NCBI GenBank assembly: GCA_009929695.1
Contig: RZZW01000012.1
Span: 1-64,000, forward strand
Origin: Clostridia bacterium
GTDB taxonomy: Bacteria > Bacillota > Clostridia > Oscillospirales > Ruminococcaceae
Direction of reading: 5' to 3'
Length of the DNA stretch: 64,000 bases
Below the pieces are notes generated by a model that searched no databases, was not told where the DNA came from, and worked only from the letters and a program-made list of their open reading frames with translations. Positions 43,692 through 52,403 of this stretch are shown piece after piece. Position numbers and translations under genes: made by a program. Position 1 is the first letter of the stretch; every line of letters begins with the position of its first letter.

Positions 43692-44429
43692 ATGTCAGGG
43701 CATAGTAAGTGGAATAATATCAAACGTAAAAAAGAGAAAACAGACGGACAAAAGGCGAAAATCTTCACAAAGATTGGCCGCGAAATCGCCGTTTGCGTAA
43801 AAGAGAGCGGCGCAGACCCCGCTGTAAACGGCAAGCTGCGCGACCTTATCGCCAAAGCCAAGGGGCTAAATGTCCCCAACGACAACATTCAGCGCGTCAT
43901 CAAAAAGGCCGAGGGCGCTGAAAAGGACGATTACGAGACAATAATCTATGAAGGCTACGGCCCGTCAGGCATCGCCATGATGGTTGAAACCTTGACCGAT
44001 AACCGCAACCGCACAGCGGGCAACATGCGCCATTATTTCGACAAATTCGGCGGCAACCTCGGCAACGTTGGCTGCGTCGGCTTTTTGTTCACTGAAAAAG
44101 GCGTTATTGTGCTCGATGTCGAGGGCAAGGACGAAGAGACAGTCATGGAGGACGCTTTCGACGCAGGCGCGGAGGATTTCGACATGAGCGACGACGTGGC
44201 CGAGGTCACGACATCACCCGAGAGCTTCAGCGCAGTGCGTGAAGCGCTTGAGAAAAAGGGCTACAGCTTCATTTCTGCCGACACCGCTCAAGTTCCGAGC
44301 ACCTTCACGGCGCTTTCAGACGAGGACGATATCAAAAAGATGGGTCTTTTGCTCGACCATCTCGAGGACGACGACGATGTGCAAAACGTTTGGCACAACC
44401 TTGAAAATGAAGAGGATCTCGACAGATAA
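43692..44429 (+). CDS. yebC: YebC/PmpR/TACO1 family protein
   Basis: The 245-residue protein starts MSGHSKWNNIKRKKEKTDGQ and has the family stretches IYEGYGPSGIAMMVETLTDN and NLGNVGCVGFLF. Members were described as transcription regulators, and some are now linked to translation of proline-rich stretches. Which holds here is open. The length is normal. AGGGGG precedes ATG. The kinase-like gene starts 34 bp downstream and may be co-transcribed. Confidence 0.93.
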   Translation: MSGHSKWNNIKRKKEKTDGQKAKIFTKIGREIAVCVKESGADPAVNGKLRDLIAKAKGLNVPNDNIQRVIKKAEGAEKDDYETIIYEGYGPSGIAMMVETLTDNRNRTAGNMRHYFDKFGGNLGNVGCVGFLFTEKGVIVLDVEGKDEETVMEDAFDAGAEDFDMSDDVAEVTTSPESFSAVREALEKKGYSFISADTAQVPSTFTALSDEDDIKKMGLLLDHLEDDDDVQNVWHNLENEEDLDR

Positions 44430-44462
44430 AATCTTAACTCATCCCGGAAAGGAGAGTAAAAT

Positions 44463-46148
44463 ATGCCTCAACAGCCGGTACAAATAGTATGCGGAAGCTG
44501 CCTCTCTCGCGTGCCGCAAAGCGCGGCAAAATGCCCATATTGCGGCCACAGCTTTGACAACACAAACCCCGCGGGCACGCTGCCAATAAACACTCTTCTT
44601 GACGGACGCTACACCGTCGGCGAGGTGCTCAATCTCGACGGCGAGGGCGTCACATATGCGGGCGTTGACAATCAGCTCACGCGCAGGGTGTACATCCGCG
44701 AATATCTGCCCGCTGCAATAAGCTCGGCGCGCACGACAACAGGCGCAATAATTCCGCGCCCCGAAAGGGAAGTGCTGTTCAAAACAACGCGCATGGATTT
44801 TGCCGACATGTACCGCAGCCTTATGGCGCTCGGCGGTCAGTCGGGTCTTGCCGAGGTCTACGACCTTTTTGAAGCAAATAATACAGCCTACGCAATCCGC
44901 GAGCCGGATTACGGCCATTCCTTGATTGAATATCTCCAAATTCGCCAGCAGCCGCTGTCTATAACCGACGCGATAGAGATACTTTCGCCCGTGATACGCG
45001 GCGTTGAGGCCATGCACAAGCGCGGGCTTTTGCACCGCGGAATAAGCCCCGAAACGATTTATATGTCGCAGGAGGGCAAGGCGAAGCTCGCGGGCTATGC
45101 AACGCAGGGCTTGCGCACGGCCGACGGCGAGATAAAAAGCCAAATGTTTGACGGCTACTCCGCACCCGAGCAGTATTCGGCGGCGGAATTTGACGGCCAA
45201 TATACAGATGTTTACGCGCTCGGCGCAGTGCTTTACAGAATGCTGACAGGCAAAGCGCCCGCGTCGGCGTGGCTGCGCGGCAAAACAGACACGCTTGAGG
45301 CACCCCGCAGCTTGCAGGGCAGCATACCGTCGTATGTCTCCGCCGCGATAGTGCGCGCTATGCGCCTTGAGCCGGACGAGCGCATACAGTCGATGTCAGA
45401 GCTTTTTGAAGGCCTGACAGAGCCGTCTGCGCACAGCTCGAGCTTTCATTTCACGCAGCGTCAAAAAATTTACATCGGAGCAGCCGCAGGCGGGCTTTTG
45501 CTCGTTATAATCATCTGCATAATCGCGTTTTCAAGCGGCTCAAAAAAGCCTGCGTCAAGCAGCTCGTCGTCAAGCGAGATGTCGTCTGTTTCGTCGTCAT
45601 CGTCGAGCAGCCACAACACCGGCGTTGTAAATCCGCTTTCGGGTTACAGCTCGTCGTCATCGTCAAGCAGCTCATCCTCGTCAAAAGAGACATACGCTGT
45701 GCCTGATTTTACAAATATGCTTTATACCGACGTGCAGAAAAGTGTCGAGTATCAAAAGCTGTATAATTTCACGACAGTCGAGGCGTACAGCGACACGATA
45801 GCGAGCGGCTACATCAGCGCGCAGACAGTCGCGGCAGGCACAAAGGTCGAGGCGGGCACGTCGATAACACTCACGGTCAGCAAAGGGCCGGAGGCTGTGA
45901 AAATGCCTGCGGTGGTGGGCTTTACGCAGAGCGAAGCCGAGGCGTATCTGAAGCTTGCGGGCATAAAATATTCAATCGTACAGATGGATAACGACGGCAC
46001 ATATCAAGAGGGCAACGTTGTGAAAACCGACACCCCCGAGGGTACAGCGGTTGATGCGACTAAAACAACAGTGGTAGTCTACGTCGCCAAAGCGCCAGTA
46101 TATTCGTCGTCAAGCAGCGACACGGCGCCGGTGGTTCCGACAACATGA
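44463..46148 (+). CDS. Zinc-ribbon PASTA protein with kinase-like domain lacking catalytic residues
   Basis: The order of domains in this 561-residue protein is: zinc ribbon (CGSC at 10-13, CPYCG at 24-28), protein-kinase fold (about 48-320), membrane helix (about 340-361), Ser-rich linker (about 365-412) and two PASTA domains. The layout recalls PrkC/StkP kinases. Catalytic residues are gone: the VAIK Lys is Arg79 (VYIRE), HRD is HRG (Gly193) and DFG is GYA (211-213). The APE motif (234-236) and the DVYALG segment remain. It is therefore probably a pseudokinase that senses wall fragments through PASTA and signals by binding. AAAGGAGAG precedes ATG. Confidence 0.85.
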   Translation: MPQQPVQIVCGSCLSRVPQSAAKCPYCGHSFDNTNPAGTLPINTLLDGRYTVGEVLNLDGEGVTYAGVDNQLTRRVYIREYLPAAISSARTTTGAIIPRPEREVLFKTTRMDFADMYRSLMALGGQSGLAEVYDLFEANNTAYAIREPDYGHSLIEYLQIRQQPLSITDAIEILSPVIRGVEAMHKRGLLHRGISPETIYMSQEGKAKLAGYATQGLRTADGEIKSQMFDGYSAPEQYSAAEFDGQYTDVYALGAVLYRMLTGKAPASAWLRGKTDTLEAPRSLQGSIPSYVSAAIVRAMRLEPDERIQSMSELFEGLTEPSAHSSSFHFTQRQKIYIGAAAGGLLLVIIICIIAFSSGSKKPASSSSSSSEMSSVSSSSSSSHNTGVVNPLSGYSSSSSSSSSSSSKETYAVPDFTNMLYTDVQKSVEYQKLYNFTTVEAYSDTIASGYISAQTVAAGTKVEAGTSITLTVSKGPEAVKMPAVVGFTQSEAEAYLKLAGIKYSIVQMDNDGTYQEGNVVKTDTPEGTAVDATKTTVVVYVAKAPVYSSSSSDTAPVVPTT

Positions 46149-46327
46149 AAAAGAAGAGATAAGAAAGAAAAGCGAAGGAGTGACGGCACAGCCGTCACAT
46201 TAAAATAAGAAGTGCGTCTGCGTTAGATTTATATAAAGCCTAACGCAGACGCACTTTCTATTATAATGTGACCGCAAAGCGGGCACTCATTACTTTTTCT
46301 TTTTTCTTTATTATGTCTTCTTTTATT
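46149..46327. repeat. Family A palindromic element, copy 7, with inserted hairpin
   Basis: It fills the gap between the convergent stops at 46148 and 46328. The stems GTGACGGCACAGCCGTCAC and GTGACCGCAAAGCGGGCAC surround an extra perfect hairpin AGTGCGTCTGCGTTAG/CTAACGCAGACGCACT. Confidence 0.85.
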
Positions 46328-47581
46328 TTATTCTTCTGCCGCGAAATCGGCTAGCTCTTCAAAAGCGTCGAAGGTTGTTGTTATTTCAGCCTCGTCGTCG
46401 GCTTCTTCGGTGGAGTCGGTCACAATGTTTTCCATTGCGCTGAAATCCATCTCGTCGGCGGCTTCTTCAACGTCCTCGGCTGCCATGTGTGCAGGAGCTT
46501 CAAGCTTCGCGTCGGCAAGCGCTTCCACTTTGCCCATCGCCTCGAAAATCTTCTCCGGCGAAATGCCCTTTTGTGCGACTGACGGCACGGTGACAACCTC
46601 GTCAAGCAGCGGCGAAAGCACTGTCCAGTCGAGCGTCACGTGGATATCCTTAAGGCACACAGGTGTGTTCCAGCTTCTCAAATGAGGGTACAGCTTTGCG
46701 GCTTCGCCCTCGTGGCCGTCGGCGACAAGCTGAACAAGCACGCCGTATGCGACGAGGTCGCCCTGCAAATAATTTTTGCGAACGTGCGGCAAAAGGCTCA
46801 AGCCCTGACACATCGCGTGTGCGAGCGAGCTTGAATACTCCTTGCCCTCAAGCGTTGAAACGTAGCCCGAGGTGACGATATTTGACACTACAACGCGGTC
46901 TAAAGCGTCGCTCTCAACGGCGGCAGTGCCGTCCTCGAGCGCTTGTCCGCCGTATTTCAAAAGCTGAGACACGCACGCTTCACTGAGCGCACCCGCCATA
47001 GCAACGCTTGGCGACGCGTCCTCGCTGTCATCCGCGAACATAAATTCATAATGCTTTGCAAGCGTGTCGCCCATGCCCGCGCGCATATATTCGACAGGCG
47101 CGCAGGAGATAGTGTCGGTATCTATAAAGCAGTGCGACGGCGCAAAGCTTAAATTGATAGTCTCTGTATAACGCCCCTTGTTGTCGTACATAACGACCGT
47201 CGGTGTGACGGCGGCGCACGACGATGCAACTGTGGGCAGTGTTACGCACGGCAGGTTCAGCTTTTGAGCGACGGCCTTTGCAGTGTCGATGGCTTTGCCA
47301 CCGCCAACGCCCGCAATAATGTCCGCGCATATTGATTCAGCATGCTTTGCAAGCACCTCAACATGAGACTGCGAGCACTCGCCGCCGTACCAAAATCCGT
47401 TGAGCAGCGTTACCTCCGAGCCTTGCGAAAGAGCCGCCTGCATGATGGGATAAGCAGCAGTCAGAGCGCGTTTGCCGCCGATAGGCAGCAGCTTTGTGCC
47501 AAGCCTTGCACAAATAGTACTGAGCATGGCGTAAGCGTCGGCGCCCACCGTATAATTAGTTAAGCTTATATTATCAGCCAT
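46328..47581 (-). CDS. GldA-like iron-type alcohol dehydrogenase with acidic tail
   Basis: The 417-residue protein has the glycerol-dehydrogenase fold: GVGGGKAIDTAKAVA for NAD and LPTVASSCAAVTPT. Metal ligands Asp172 (AGMGDTLAKHYE) and His255 (LAHAM) are kept, but the third, His in HGEKVAFG of E. coli GldA, is Gln273 (YLQGDLVAYG). After about residue 365 there is an acidic Ala/Glu/Asp-rich tail of about 50 residues absent from ordinary GldA. Its substrate is uncertain; glycerol or another 1,2-diol or hydroxy acid is possible. It has its own promoter and GGAGG before ATG. Confidence 0.75.
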   Translation of the reverse strand: MADNISLTNYTVGADAYAMLSTICARLGTKLLPIGGKRALTAAYPIMQAALSQGSEVTLLNGFWYGGECSQSHVEVLAKHAESICADIIAGVGGGKAIDTAKAVAQKLNLPCVTLPTVASSCAAVTPTVVMYDNKGRYTETINLSFAPSHCFIDTDTISCAPVEYMRAGMGDTLAKHYEFMFADDSEDASPSVAMAGALSEACVSQLLKYGGQALEDGTAAVESDALDRVVVSNIVTSGYVSTLEGKEYSSSLAHAMCQGLSLLPHVRKNYLQGDLVAYGVLVQLVADGHEGEAAKLYPHLRSWNTPVCLKDIHVTLDWTVLSPLLDEVVTVPSVAQKGISPEKIFEAMGKVEALADAKLEAPAHMAAEDVEEAADEMDFSAMENIVTDSTEEADDEAEITTTFDAFEELADFAAEE

Positions 47582-47609
47582 TAGAACTCCTCCAAATATT
47601 ACTCCTTAC

Positions 47610-47638
47610 ATTCTAACACATATCGACACATTTGTAAA
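47610..47638 (-). promoter_or_regulatory. Promoter of the GldA-like gene
   Basis: On the minus strand, TTTACA (47633-47638), a 17-bp spacer and TAGAAT (47610-47615). Confidence 0.65.
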
Positions 47639-47680
47639 CAAAAACTCAATTTACAGCATATTTTGCAGTGTTAAAATGAT

Positions 47681-47721
47681 AAAAAACAGCCCCCATGCAC
47701 AAAAATCTTGAGCATGAGGGC
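47681..47721 (-). terminator. Terminator of the rpsF-ssb-rpsR operon
   Basis: On the minus strand GCCCTCATGC pairs with GCATGGGGGC, followed by TGTTTTTT. It lies 12 bp after the rpsR stop codon. Confidence 0.8.
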
Positions 47722-47732
47722 CAAGTTGCATA

Positions 47733-47990
47733 TTAGTCGCTGACGTAAGCGAGCAATGCTACGTGACGTGCACGTTTGATTGCAACTGTCAGCTCGCGCT
47801 GATGAAAAGCGCATGTGCCAGTTACGCGGCGGGGTATAATCTTCGCGCGCTCTGAGATATACTTGCGAAGACGGCCTGTATCTTTGTAGTCGATGCGGTC
47901 GATTTTATCAACGCAAAAGCTGCAAACCTTTTTACGGCTGCGGCGCTGCGGACGACCATCACGGCTGCCCTGATCTCTAACATAAGCCAT
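47733..47990 (-). CDS. rpsR: 30S ribosomal protein S18
   Basis: The 85-residue protein has the S18 core ([37 protein letters not shown]). Cys residues in CSFC and CAFH suggest the zinc-binding form. It binds S6 on the 30S platform. It is the last gene of the operon, and AAGGAGG precedes ATG. Confidence 0.96.
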   Translation of the reverse strand: MAYVRDQGSRDGRPQRRSRKKVCSFCVDKIDRIDYKDTGRLRKYISERAKIIPRRVTGTCAFHQRELTVAIKRARHVALLAYVSD

Positions 47991-48018
47991 GTTTCAAATC
48001 CTCCTTATCGGTAATTTG

Positions 48019-48492
48019 CTAAAAAGGTAAATCTTCATTGTCGTCAATTACAGCAAAATCGTCGGCACTTCCGGAAGAATAGCTCACAGGTGCGGGAGCG
48101 GCTGCGGCGCGCGGTGCGGGTGCAGCCGGTGCGCTTTGCTGATATCCACCCTGATTTGAGCCGCCGTTTGAGCCTGAGTTGCCCGCAAAGCTGACGTTGT
48201 CAGCCGACACCTCTGTGACGTAGTGCTTAACACCGTTTTTGTCGTCATAGGTGCGTGTCTGAAGCGAACCATTTACGGCTATCCAGCTTCCTTTTTTGAA
48301 GTATCTGCACACAAAATCGGCTGTTTGTCTCCAAACCACCACGGATATGAAATCCGCCTTGCGTTCCTCGCCCTGACGGACGAAGTTGCGGTCACACGCC
48401 ACTGTAAATGAGCAGGTGCTTACGCCGTTTGGTGTTGTGCGCAGCTCGGGGTCTGCTGTAAGGCGTCCTACAATTGCTACTACGTTAAGCAT
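48019..48492 (-). CDS. ssb: Single-stranded DNA-binding protein
   Basis: The 157-residue protein has an OB fold (MLNVVAIVGRLTADPELRTT, SVVVWRQTADFV, KGSWIAVNGSLQTRTYDDKN), a Gly/Gln/Ala/Pro-rich linker and the acidic protein-interaction tip DDNEDLPF. The rpsF-ssb-rpsR order is conserved in Firmicutes. Its ATG overlaps the rpsF stop by one base. Confidence 0.96.
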   Translation of the reverse strand: MLNVVAIVGRLTADPELRTTPNGVSTCSFTVACDRNFVRQGEERKADFISVVVWRQTADFVCRYFKKGSWIAVNGSLQTRTYDDKNGVKHYVTEVSADNVSFAGNSGSNGGSNQGGYQQSAPAAPAPRAAAAPAPVSYSSGSADDFAVIDDNEDLPF

Positions 48493-48827
48493 TATTCAGC
48501 CTCCGTTGTTTCAGCCTTTGCGGGAGCTTTCTCCGCTTCTTTGCTCTCGTCCTTCGCAATAATCAAAGAACGCAGCACGCCGTCAGTGATTTTATACACG
48601 CGGTCGAGCTCTGCGGGGAAAGTAGTCTCTGATGTGAAATTGATCAGAGTATAAACGCCGTCGTTTTCGTCGTTGATCGGATACGCAAGTCTGCGCTTAC
48701 CCCAATCATCAACAGAATCGATTGTACCATTAGCTTCGATAAGAGATTTAAACTTGCCGATAAGCGCGGCCTGAGCCTCTTCGTCGAGTGTAGCTGTGGT
48801 AATGAGCATTGTTTCGTACTTTGCCAT
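48492..48827 (-). CDS. rpsF: 30S ribosomal protein S6
   Basis: The start is ATG 48827 (MAKYETMLITTATLDEEAQ), supported by AAAGGAGGTG. Earlier in-frame codons belong to the leader. The 111-residue protein has the S6 fold (DWGKRRLAYPINDENDGVYT, FPAELDRVYKITDGVLRSLI) and an Ala/Glu/Lys tail. First gene of the operon. Confidence 0.96.
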   Translation of the reverse strand: MAKYETMLITTATLDEEAQAALIGKFKSLIEANGTIDSVDDWGKRRLAYPINDENDGVYTLINFTSETTFPAELDRVYKITDGVLRSLIIAKDESKEAEKAPAKAETTEAE

Positions 48828-48837
48828 TCTGTTACAC

Positions 48838-48900
48838 CTCCTTTTGGTCATATGGCCCTCTCCTTGCGGAAAGAGCAAGGATAACACACCCAATTCGGGC
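48838..48900 (-). promoter_or_regulatory. Candidate S6:S18 leader RNA of rpsF
   Basis: On the minus strand the leader forms CCTTGC/GCAAGG around TCTTTCC, with flanking GGGTG and GGGCC segments. Leaders bound by the S6:S18 complex have a hairpin with an exposed CCG in this place; the CCG is present at the 3' side of the loop. The assignment rests on position and this motif. Confidence 0.5.
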
Positions 48901-48910
48901 GTGCTTTAAT

Positions 48911-48939
48911 ATTTTAACATTATTATGCCACAATGTCAA
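48911..48939 (-). promoter_or_regulatory. Promoter of rpsF-ssb-rpsR
   Basis: On the minus strand, a perfect TTGACA (48934-48939), a 17-bp spacer and TAAAAT (48911-48916). Confidence 0.8.
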
Positions 48940-48949
48940 TAAAAATAAT

Positions 48950-49136
48950 AAATAAAAAAGAAGAAAGAAAAAGTATGGAGTGACGCTGTAGCGTCACATT
49001 TTAATGGTTTGCAGCTTTTTGTCATTCTGAGCGTAGCGAAGAATCTTTTGCGCGTTATTGTAGGTTTTAAGATTCTTCGCTACGCTCAGAATGACAAGGA
49101 GTGACGCCCGCAGGCGTCACTCCTTATTTCTTCTTT
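48950..49136. repeat. Family A element, copy 8, with nested family B hairpin
   Basis: The outer arms and stems GTGACGCTGTAGCGTCAC and GTGACGCCCGCAGGCGTCAC enclose a complete family B hairpin at 49020-49096 (TGTCATTCTGAGCGTAGCGA and its complement). The right arm ends at the galU stop codon. Confidence 0.88.
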
Positions 49137-50009
49137 TTATAGTGTTTTCGCAAATTCCTTTAAGTATCGTCTAAATTCCTCACCAATTTGCGGGTGGGTC
49201 AGGGCTGTTTCCACTTGTGCTTGCATAACGCCGAGCTTTGAGCCCATGTCGTAGCGTTTGCCGGTGAAATCTACGCCTGTCATGCCCTGTGTGCGGGCGA
49301 GCACTGCCATTGCGTCGGTGAGCTGTATCTCGCCGCCCGCGCCGGGGGCTGTGTGCTCTAATATATCGTAAATTTCGGGTGTGAGCAGGCAGCGTCCGAG
49401 GATTGAAAACAGGCTGAATTCCTGTCCCTTTGCGGGCTTTTCAATCATGTCGGTGATGTTGTAAAGATTGTCGTTTAAATGGTCAAGCTTCATTGAGGAA
49501 TATTTTTTTATGTCCTCTGCGCTGACCTCTTTTATGCCGACGCACGCCTTGCCGTATTCCTCATACGCTCTGCAAAGCTGTGCCGCAACAGGGTCCTTGC
49601 CCATTATAACGTCGTCGCCGTAAAGCACGACAAACGGCTCGTTGCCCGTGAACGGCTTTGCCTTCATTATGGCGTGGCCAAGCCCTTTTGTCTCTTTTTG
49701 ACGCAAAAAGAAAATGTCCGCAAGGTGCGCAATCGCCATGCACTCGTCGAGCATTTTTTCTTTGCCCGGCTTGTCAAGACCTGCCTCAAGCTCGGGCGCA
49801 CGGTCAAAATGATCCTCCATGATGCCCTTGCCGCGCCCTGTGATGATGAGAATTTCCTCAATGCCCGCCGCAACCGCCTCTTCAACAATATACTGAATGG
49901 CGGGCTTGTCCACTATCGGAAGCATCTCCTTAGGCATAGCCTTAGTCGCCGGCAGCACGCGCGTGCCAAGCCCTGCAGCGGGGATAACTGCCTTTCTTAT
50001 CTTCTGCAT
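49137..50009 (-). CDS. galU: UTP-glucose-1-phosphate uridylyltransferase
   Basis: The 290-residue enzyme makes UDP-glucose for glycans and glycolipids. Motifs are AVIPAAGLGTRVLPATKAMP, KEMLPIVDKPAIQYIVEEA, LYGDDVI and EIQLTDAM. The start is ATG 50009, six bases after TTGGAGG. The in-frame TTG upstream is part of that SD. It stands alone between repeats, next to no other sugar gene, but would feed the GT2 enzyme and surface glycans. Confidence 0.94.
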   Translation of the reverse strand: MQKIRKAVIPAAGLGTRVLPATKAMPKEMLPIVDKPAIQYIVEEAVAAGIEEILIITGRGKGIMEDHFDRAPELEAGLDKPGKEKMLDECMAIAHLADIFFLRQKETKGLGHAIMKAKPFTGNEPFVVLYGDDVIMGKDPVAAQLCRAYEEYGKACVGIKEVSAEDIKKYSSMKLDHLNDNLYNITDMIEKPAKGQEFSLFSILGRCLLTPEIYDILEHTAPGAGGEIQLTDAMAVLARTQGMTGVDFTGKRYDMGSKLGVMQAQVETALTHPQIGEEFRRYLKEFAKTL

Positions 50010-50059
50010 AAAACATTCCTCCAATATTTTAATTGACTATAAATGCTTGTGCGTCGCCG

Positions 50060-50202
50060 CGCGGGGCGTCGAGGACGCCGCCCCCTACAATTCGACATCA
50101 ATTTGCGGTGAACCGTAGGGGCGGATTCCATATCCGCCCGCAAATTTGCAATTCAGCGCATTTGTAGGGGTCGATGCCCACATCGACCCGTCGCCGTGGC
50201 AA
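50060..50202. repeat. Three family D palindromes in tandem
   Basis: Units GGGGCGTCGAGGACGCCGCCCCCTAC, GTAGGGGCGGATTCCATATCC and GTAGGGGTCGATGCCCACAT lie in series; the same cores occur in the cluster at 1720-2313. Confidence 0.85.
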
Positions 50203-50207
50203 TGCGC

Positions 50208-51149
50208 TCAATAATAATAAAGCGCCGCAAGCCTTGATGGGCCTATCCATGCCGCTAGCAGCATACTAAGCGCCATAATGCCTATGAAAAGCAGCAAAAC
50301 TGCCACCTTGCTCGGGCCGCTTTTGCGCTCAAGAATATTTTTATAGTCGTCCTCGGTCGCTGCTGCGGCTTTTAGCGCAGTCAGCTTTTTGACGGCTGAT
50401 TTTCTGAAAAGATAAAACGCAAACAGCCCGCAAACCACCTGTAAAAGCCAGCTTACGATGTTGCAGATGAGCGATAAATTATCTAGCGTCGCAAGCGAAA
50501 GCGTCACGGCGGGCAGCGAAATGCCGACTGTGAGCAGAGTGTAAAGCATGGACGGCACGCTCAAAAGCATGAAAAGCACAGCCGTCAATATCCCCTCAAC
50601 CCACATTCTGCGGTAGAGAAAATACATCGGCGGGAAAATGAGCGCGCTCCAGCAAAAGCCTGTTTTGCGGTGCGTGATATCCATTTGCTTGAACTGAAGC
50701 AGATAGTAAGGCGCGGAATTTCCGATATATTTCGCCCATTCGCCCGCGGGTATGCCGTCGATTTCCTTTGGCACATCGAGCACAAACGCCGCCGCCGAGC
50801 CCTGCTGAAAGCCGCCAACGGGCTCATATCTAGGCTTTGGCGGCTCTGTCGCCGTGCTTGCTGAGTCAACAGTGCTTTCAGGCTGTTCAAGAGCCGCGCC
50901 GCATTTATGACACACCGTCGCGTCGCTGTCGTTTTCCGCCCCGCAGTTTCCGCAGCGCTTTTTTATGTCCTGTTCGGGACGTTTGTATTCAAAACCATTT
51001 CCGTGTTTGTCCGTAAAAACACACTTGCCCGCCTTTTCGTAGCATTCACGATGATAAGGCGACCCGCATTGCGGGCACACTACAACGTCGTCGCCGTCGT
51101 CAAACGGTTTGTTACATGATGAGCACGTGCAGCCTGTCCAAAGAGCCAT
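50208..51149 (-). CDS. Zinc-ribbon/RING-like membrane protein with DUF2628-type region
   Basis: The 313-residue protein starts with a RING-like zinc domain (CTCSSC, CPQCGSPYHRECYEKAG, then C) and a zinc ribbon (CGNCGAENDSDATVCHKCG, about 66-84). After a Ser/Thr/Pro linker come about four membrane helices (about 165-250) and one more at the C terminus. FCWSALIFPPMYFLYRRMWV is typical of DUF2628. The function is unknown; similar proteins are frequent in Clostridia. It has a promoter divergent from prfB. GGAGG precedes ATG. Confidence 0.7.
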   Translation of the reverse strand: MALWTGCTCSSCNKPFDDGDDVVVCPQCGSPYHRECYEKAGKCVFTDKHGNGFEYKRPEQDIKKRCGNCGAENDSDATVCHKCGAALEQPESTVDSASTATEPPKPRYEPVGGFQQGSAAAFVLDVPKEIDGIPAGEWAKYIGNSAPYYLLQFKQMDITHRKTGFCWSALIFPPMYFLYRRMWVEGILTAVLFMLLSVPSMLYTLLTVGISLPAVTLSLATLDNLSLICNIVSWLLQVVCGLFAFYLFRKSAVKKLTALKAAAATEDDYKNILERKSGPSKVAVLLLFIGIMALSMLLAAWIGPSRLAALYYY

Positions 51150-51178
51150 TTTTTTCCTCCAAAACCTTTTATATATTA

Positions 51179-51207
51179 ATAATACAGCATATCATATAAA
51201 ATTGCAA
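51179..51207 (-). promoter_or_regulatory. Promoter of the zinc-ribbon membrane protein gene
   Basis: On the minus strand, TTGCAA (51202-51207), a 17-bp spacer and TATTAT (51179-51184), with a TG just upstream of the -10. Confidence 0.7.
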
Positions 51208-51219
51208 AGGTTTTACCGC

Positions 51220-51248
51220 TTTACAATCTTCTTTACACATATTATAAT
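51220..51248 (+). promoter_or_regulatory. Promoter of prfB
   Basis: TTTACA (51220-51225), a 17-bp spacer and TATAAT (51243-51248). Confidence 0.72.
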
Positions 51249-51305
51249 GTATAAATATGAACAAATTTATCAAAAAACTTTAAAAACCGATGAAGAGGGA
51301 CACAC

Positions 51306-52403
51306 ATGGTTATATTAGACGACGTAAAACGCACTCTCGGCGAGCTTTCGCCTGTTGTCAGCGACCTTGCCGACGCGCTGCACATTGAGCAGTGCAAAAT
51401 ACGCCTTGACGAGCTTGAAAACAAAAGCGCCGACCCCGCGTTCTATAACGACGCGGCGGAATCGGGCAAGGTTTTTGCCGAGATGGGCTCGCTAAAGGAC
51501 AAGCTTGAAGATTACAAAAAGCTCTGCGAAGCGCTTTCAGACGCGGAGACGCTCATCGAAATGTGCGACGAGGACGCCGACGAGGAGCTTGCCGAGGAAG
51601 CGCAGGCGGCTGTCGAAAAGCTTGCGACGGAGGTCGAGGACATGCGCCTTGTCACACTGCTGACAGGTGAGTATGACTCAAACAACGCAATTTTAACCTT
51701 CCACGCGGGCGCGGGCGGCACAGAGGCGCAGGACTGGGTGTCGATGCTCTACCGCATGTACACGCGCTTTGCCGAAAAGCACGGCTTTTCAGTAAAGGTG
51801 CTCGACTACCTCGACGGCGACGAGGCGGGCATAAAAAGCGCGTCGATACTCATTTCAGGCCACAACGCATACGGCTTTTTGCGCAGTGAAAACGGCGTGC
51901 ATCGTCTTGTGCGCATATCGCCGTTTGACTCGTCGGGCCGCCGCCACACAAGCTTTGCATCGCTTGAGGTCATGCCGGAACTGGACGACAAAATCACAAT
52001 TGAAATCGACCCCGCGGACATCAAAATGGAGGTCTACCGCGCGTCCGGCGCAGGCGGACAGCACATCAACAAAACCTCGTCCGCCGTTCGCCTTATCCAT
52101 ACGCCGACGGGAATAGTTGTCAACTGCCAAAACGAGCGCAGCCAGCTTCAAAACCGCGAAATGTGTATGAAAATGCTCACCGCGAAGCTGTACCAAATAA
52201 AAGAGCGCGAGCATCTTGACAAAATAACCGACATCAAGGGCACCCAAAACGCCATAGCCTGGGGCAGCCAAATCCGAAGCTACGTTTTCATGCCATATAC
52301 CTTAGTAAAAGACCACCGCACAAACTTTGAAAATGGCAACGTAGACGCAGTAATGGACGGAGCACTCGACGGGTTTATCAATGCGTATCTGAAAAACAAT
52401 TAA
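51306..52403 (+). CDS. prfB: Peptide chain release factor 2
   Basis: The 365-residue protein recognises UGA and UAA stop codons. The SPF anticodon-like tripeptide is in RLVRISPFDSSGRRHTS and the GGQ catalytic motif in ASGAGGQHINKT. The whole protein is in one frame. The programmed frameshift (CTTTGAC) that autoregulates RF2 in many bacteria is absent. GAGGGA precedes ATG. Family A copy 9 follows the stop codon. Confidence 0.95.
   Translation: MVILDDVKRTLGELSPVVSDLADALHIEQCKIRLDELENKSADPAFYNDAAESGKVFAEMGSLKDKLEDYKKLCEALSDAETLIEMCDEDADEELAEEAQAAVEKLATEVEDMRLVTLLTGEYDSNNAILTFHAGAGGTEAQDWVSMLYRMYTRFAEKHGFSVKVLDYLDGDEAGIKSASILISGHNAYGFLRSENGVHRLVRISPFDSSGRRHTSFASLEVMPELDDKITIEIDPADIKMEVYRASGAGGQHINKTSSAVRLIHTPTGIVVNCQNERSQLQNREMCMKMLTAKLYQIKEREHLDKITDIKGTQNAIAWGSQIRSYVFMPYTLVKDHRTNFENGNVDAVMDGALDGFINAYLKNN

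Noticed and set aside
51388-51420. CTTGAC in prfB as a remnant of the RF2 frameshift site
   Set aside because: Alignment by the following DELE motif places the classical frameshift site about eleven codons upstream, where no CTTTGA occurs.
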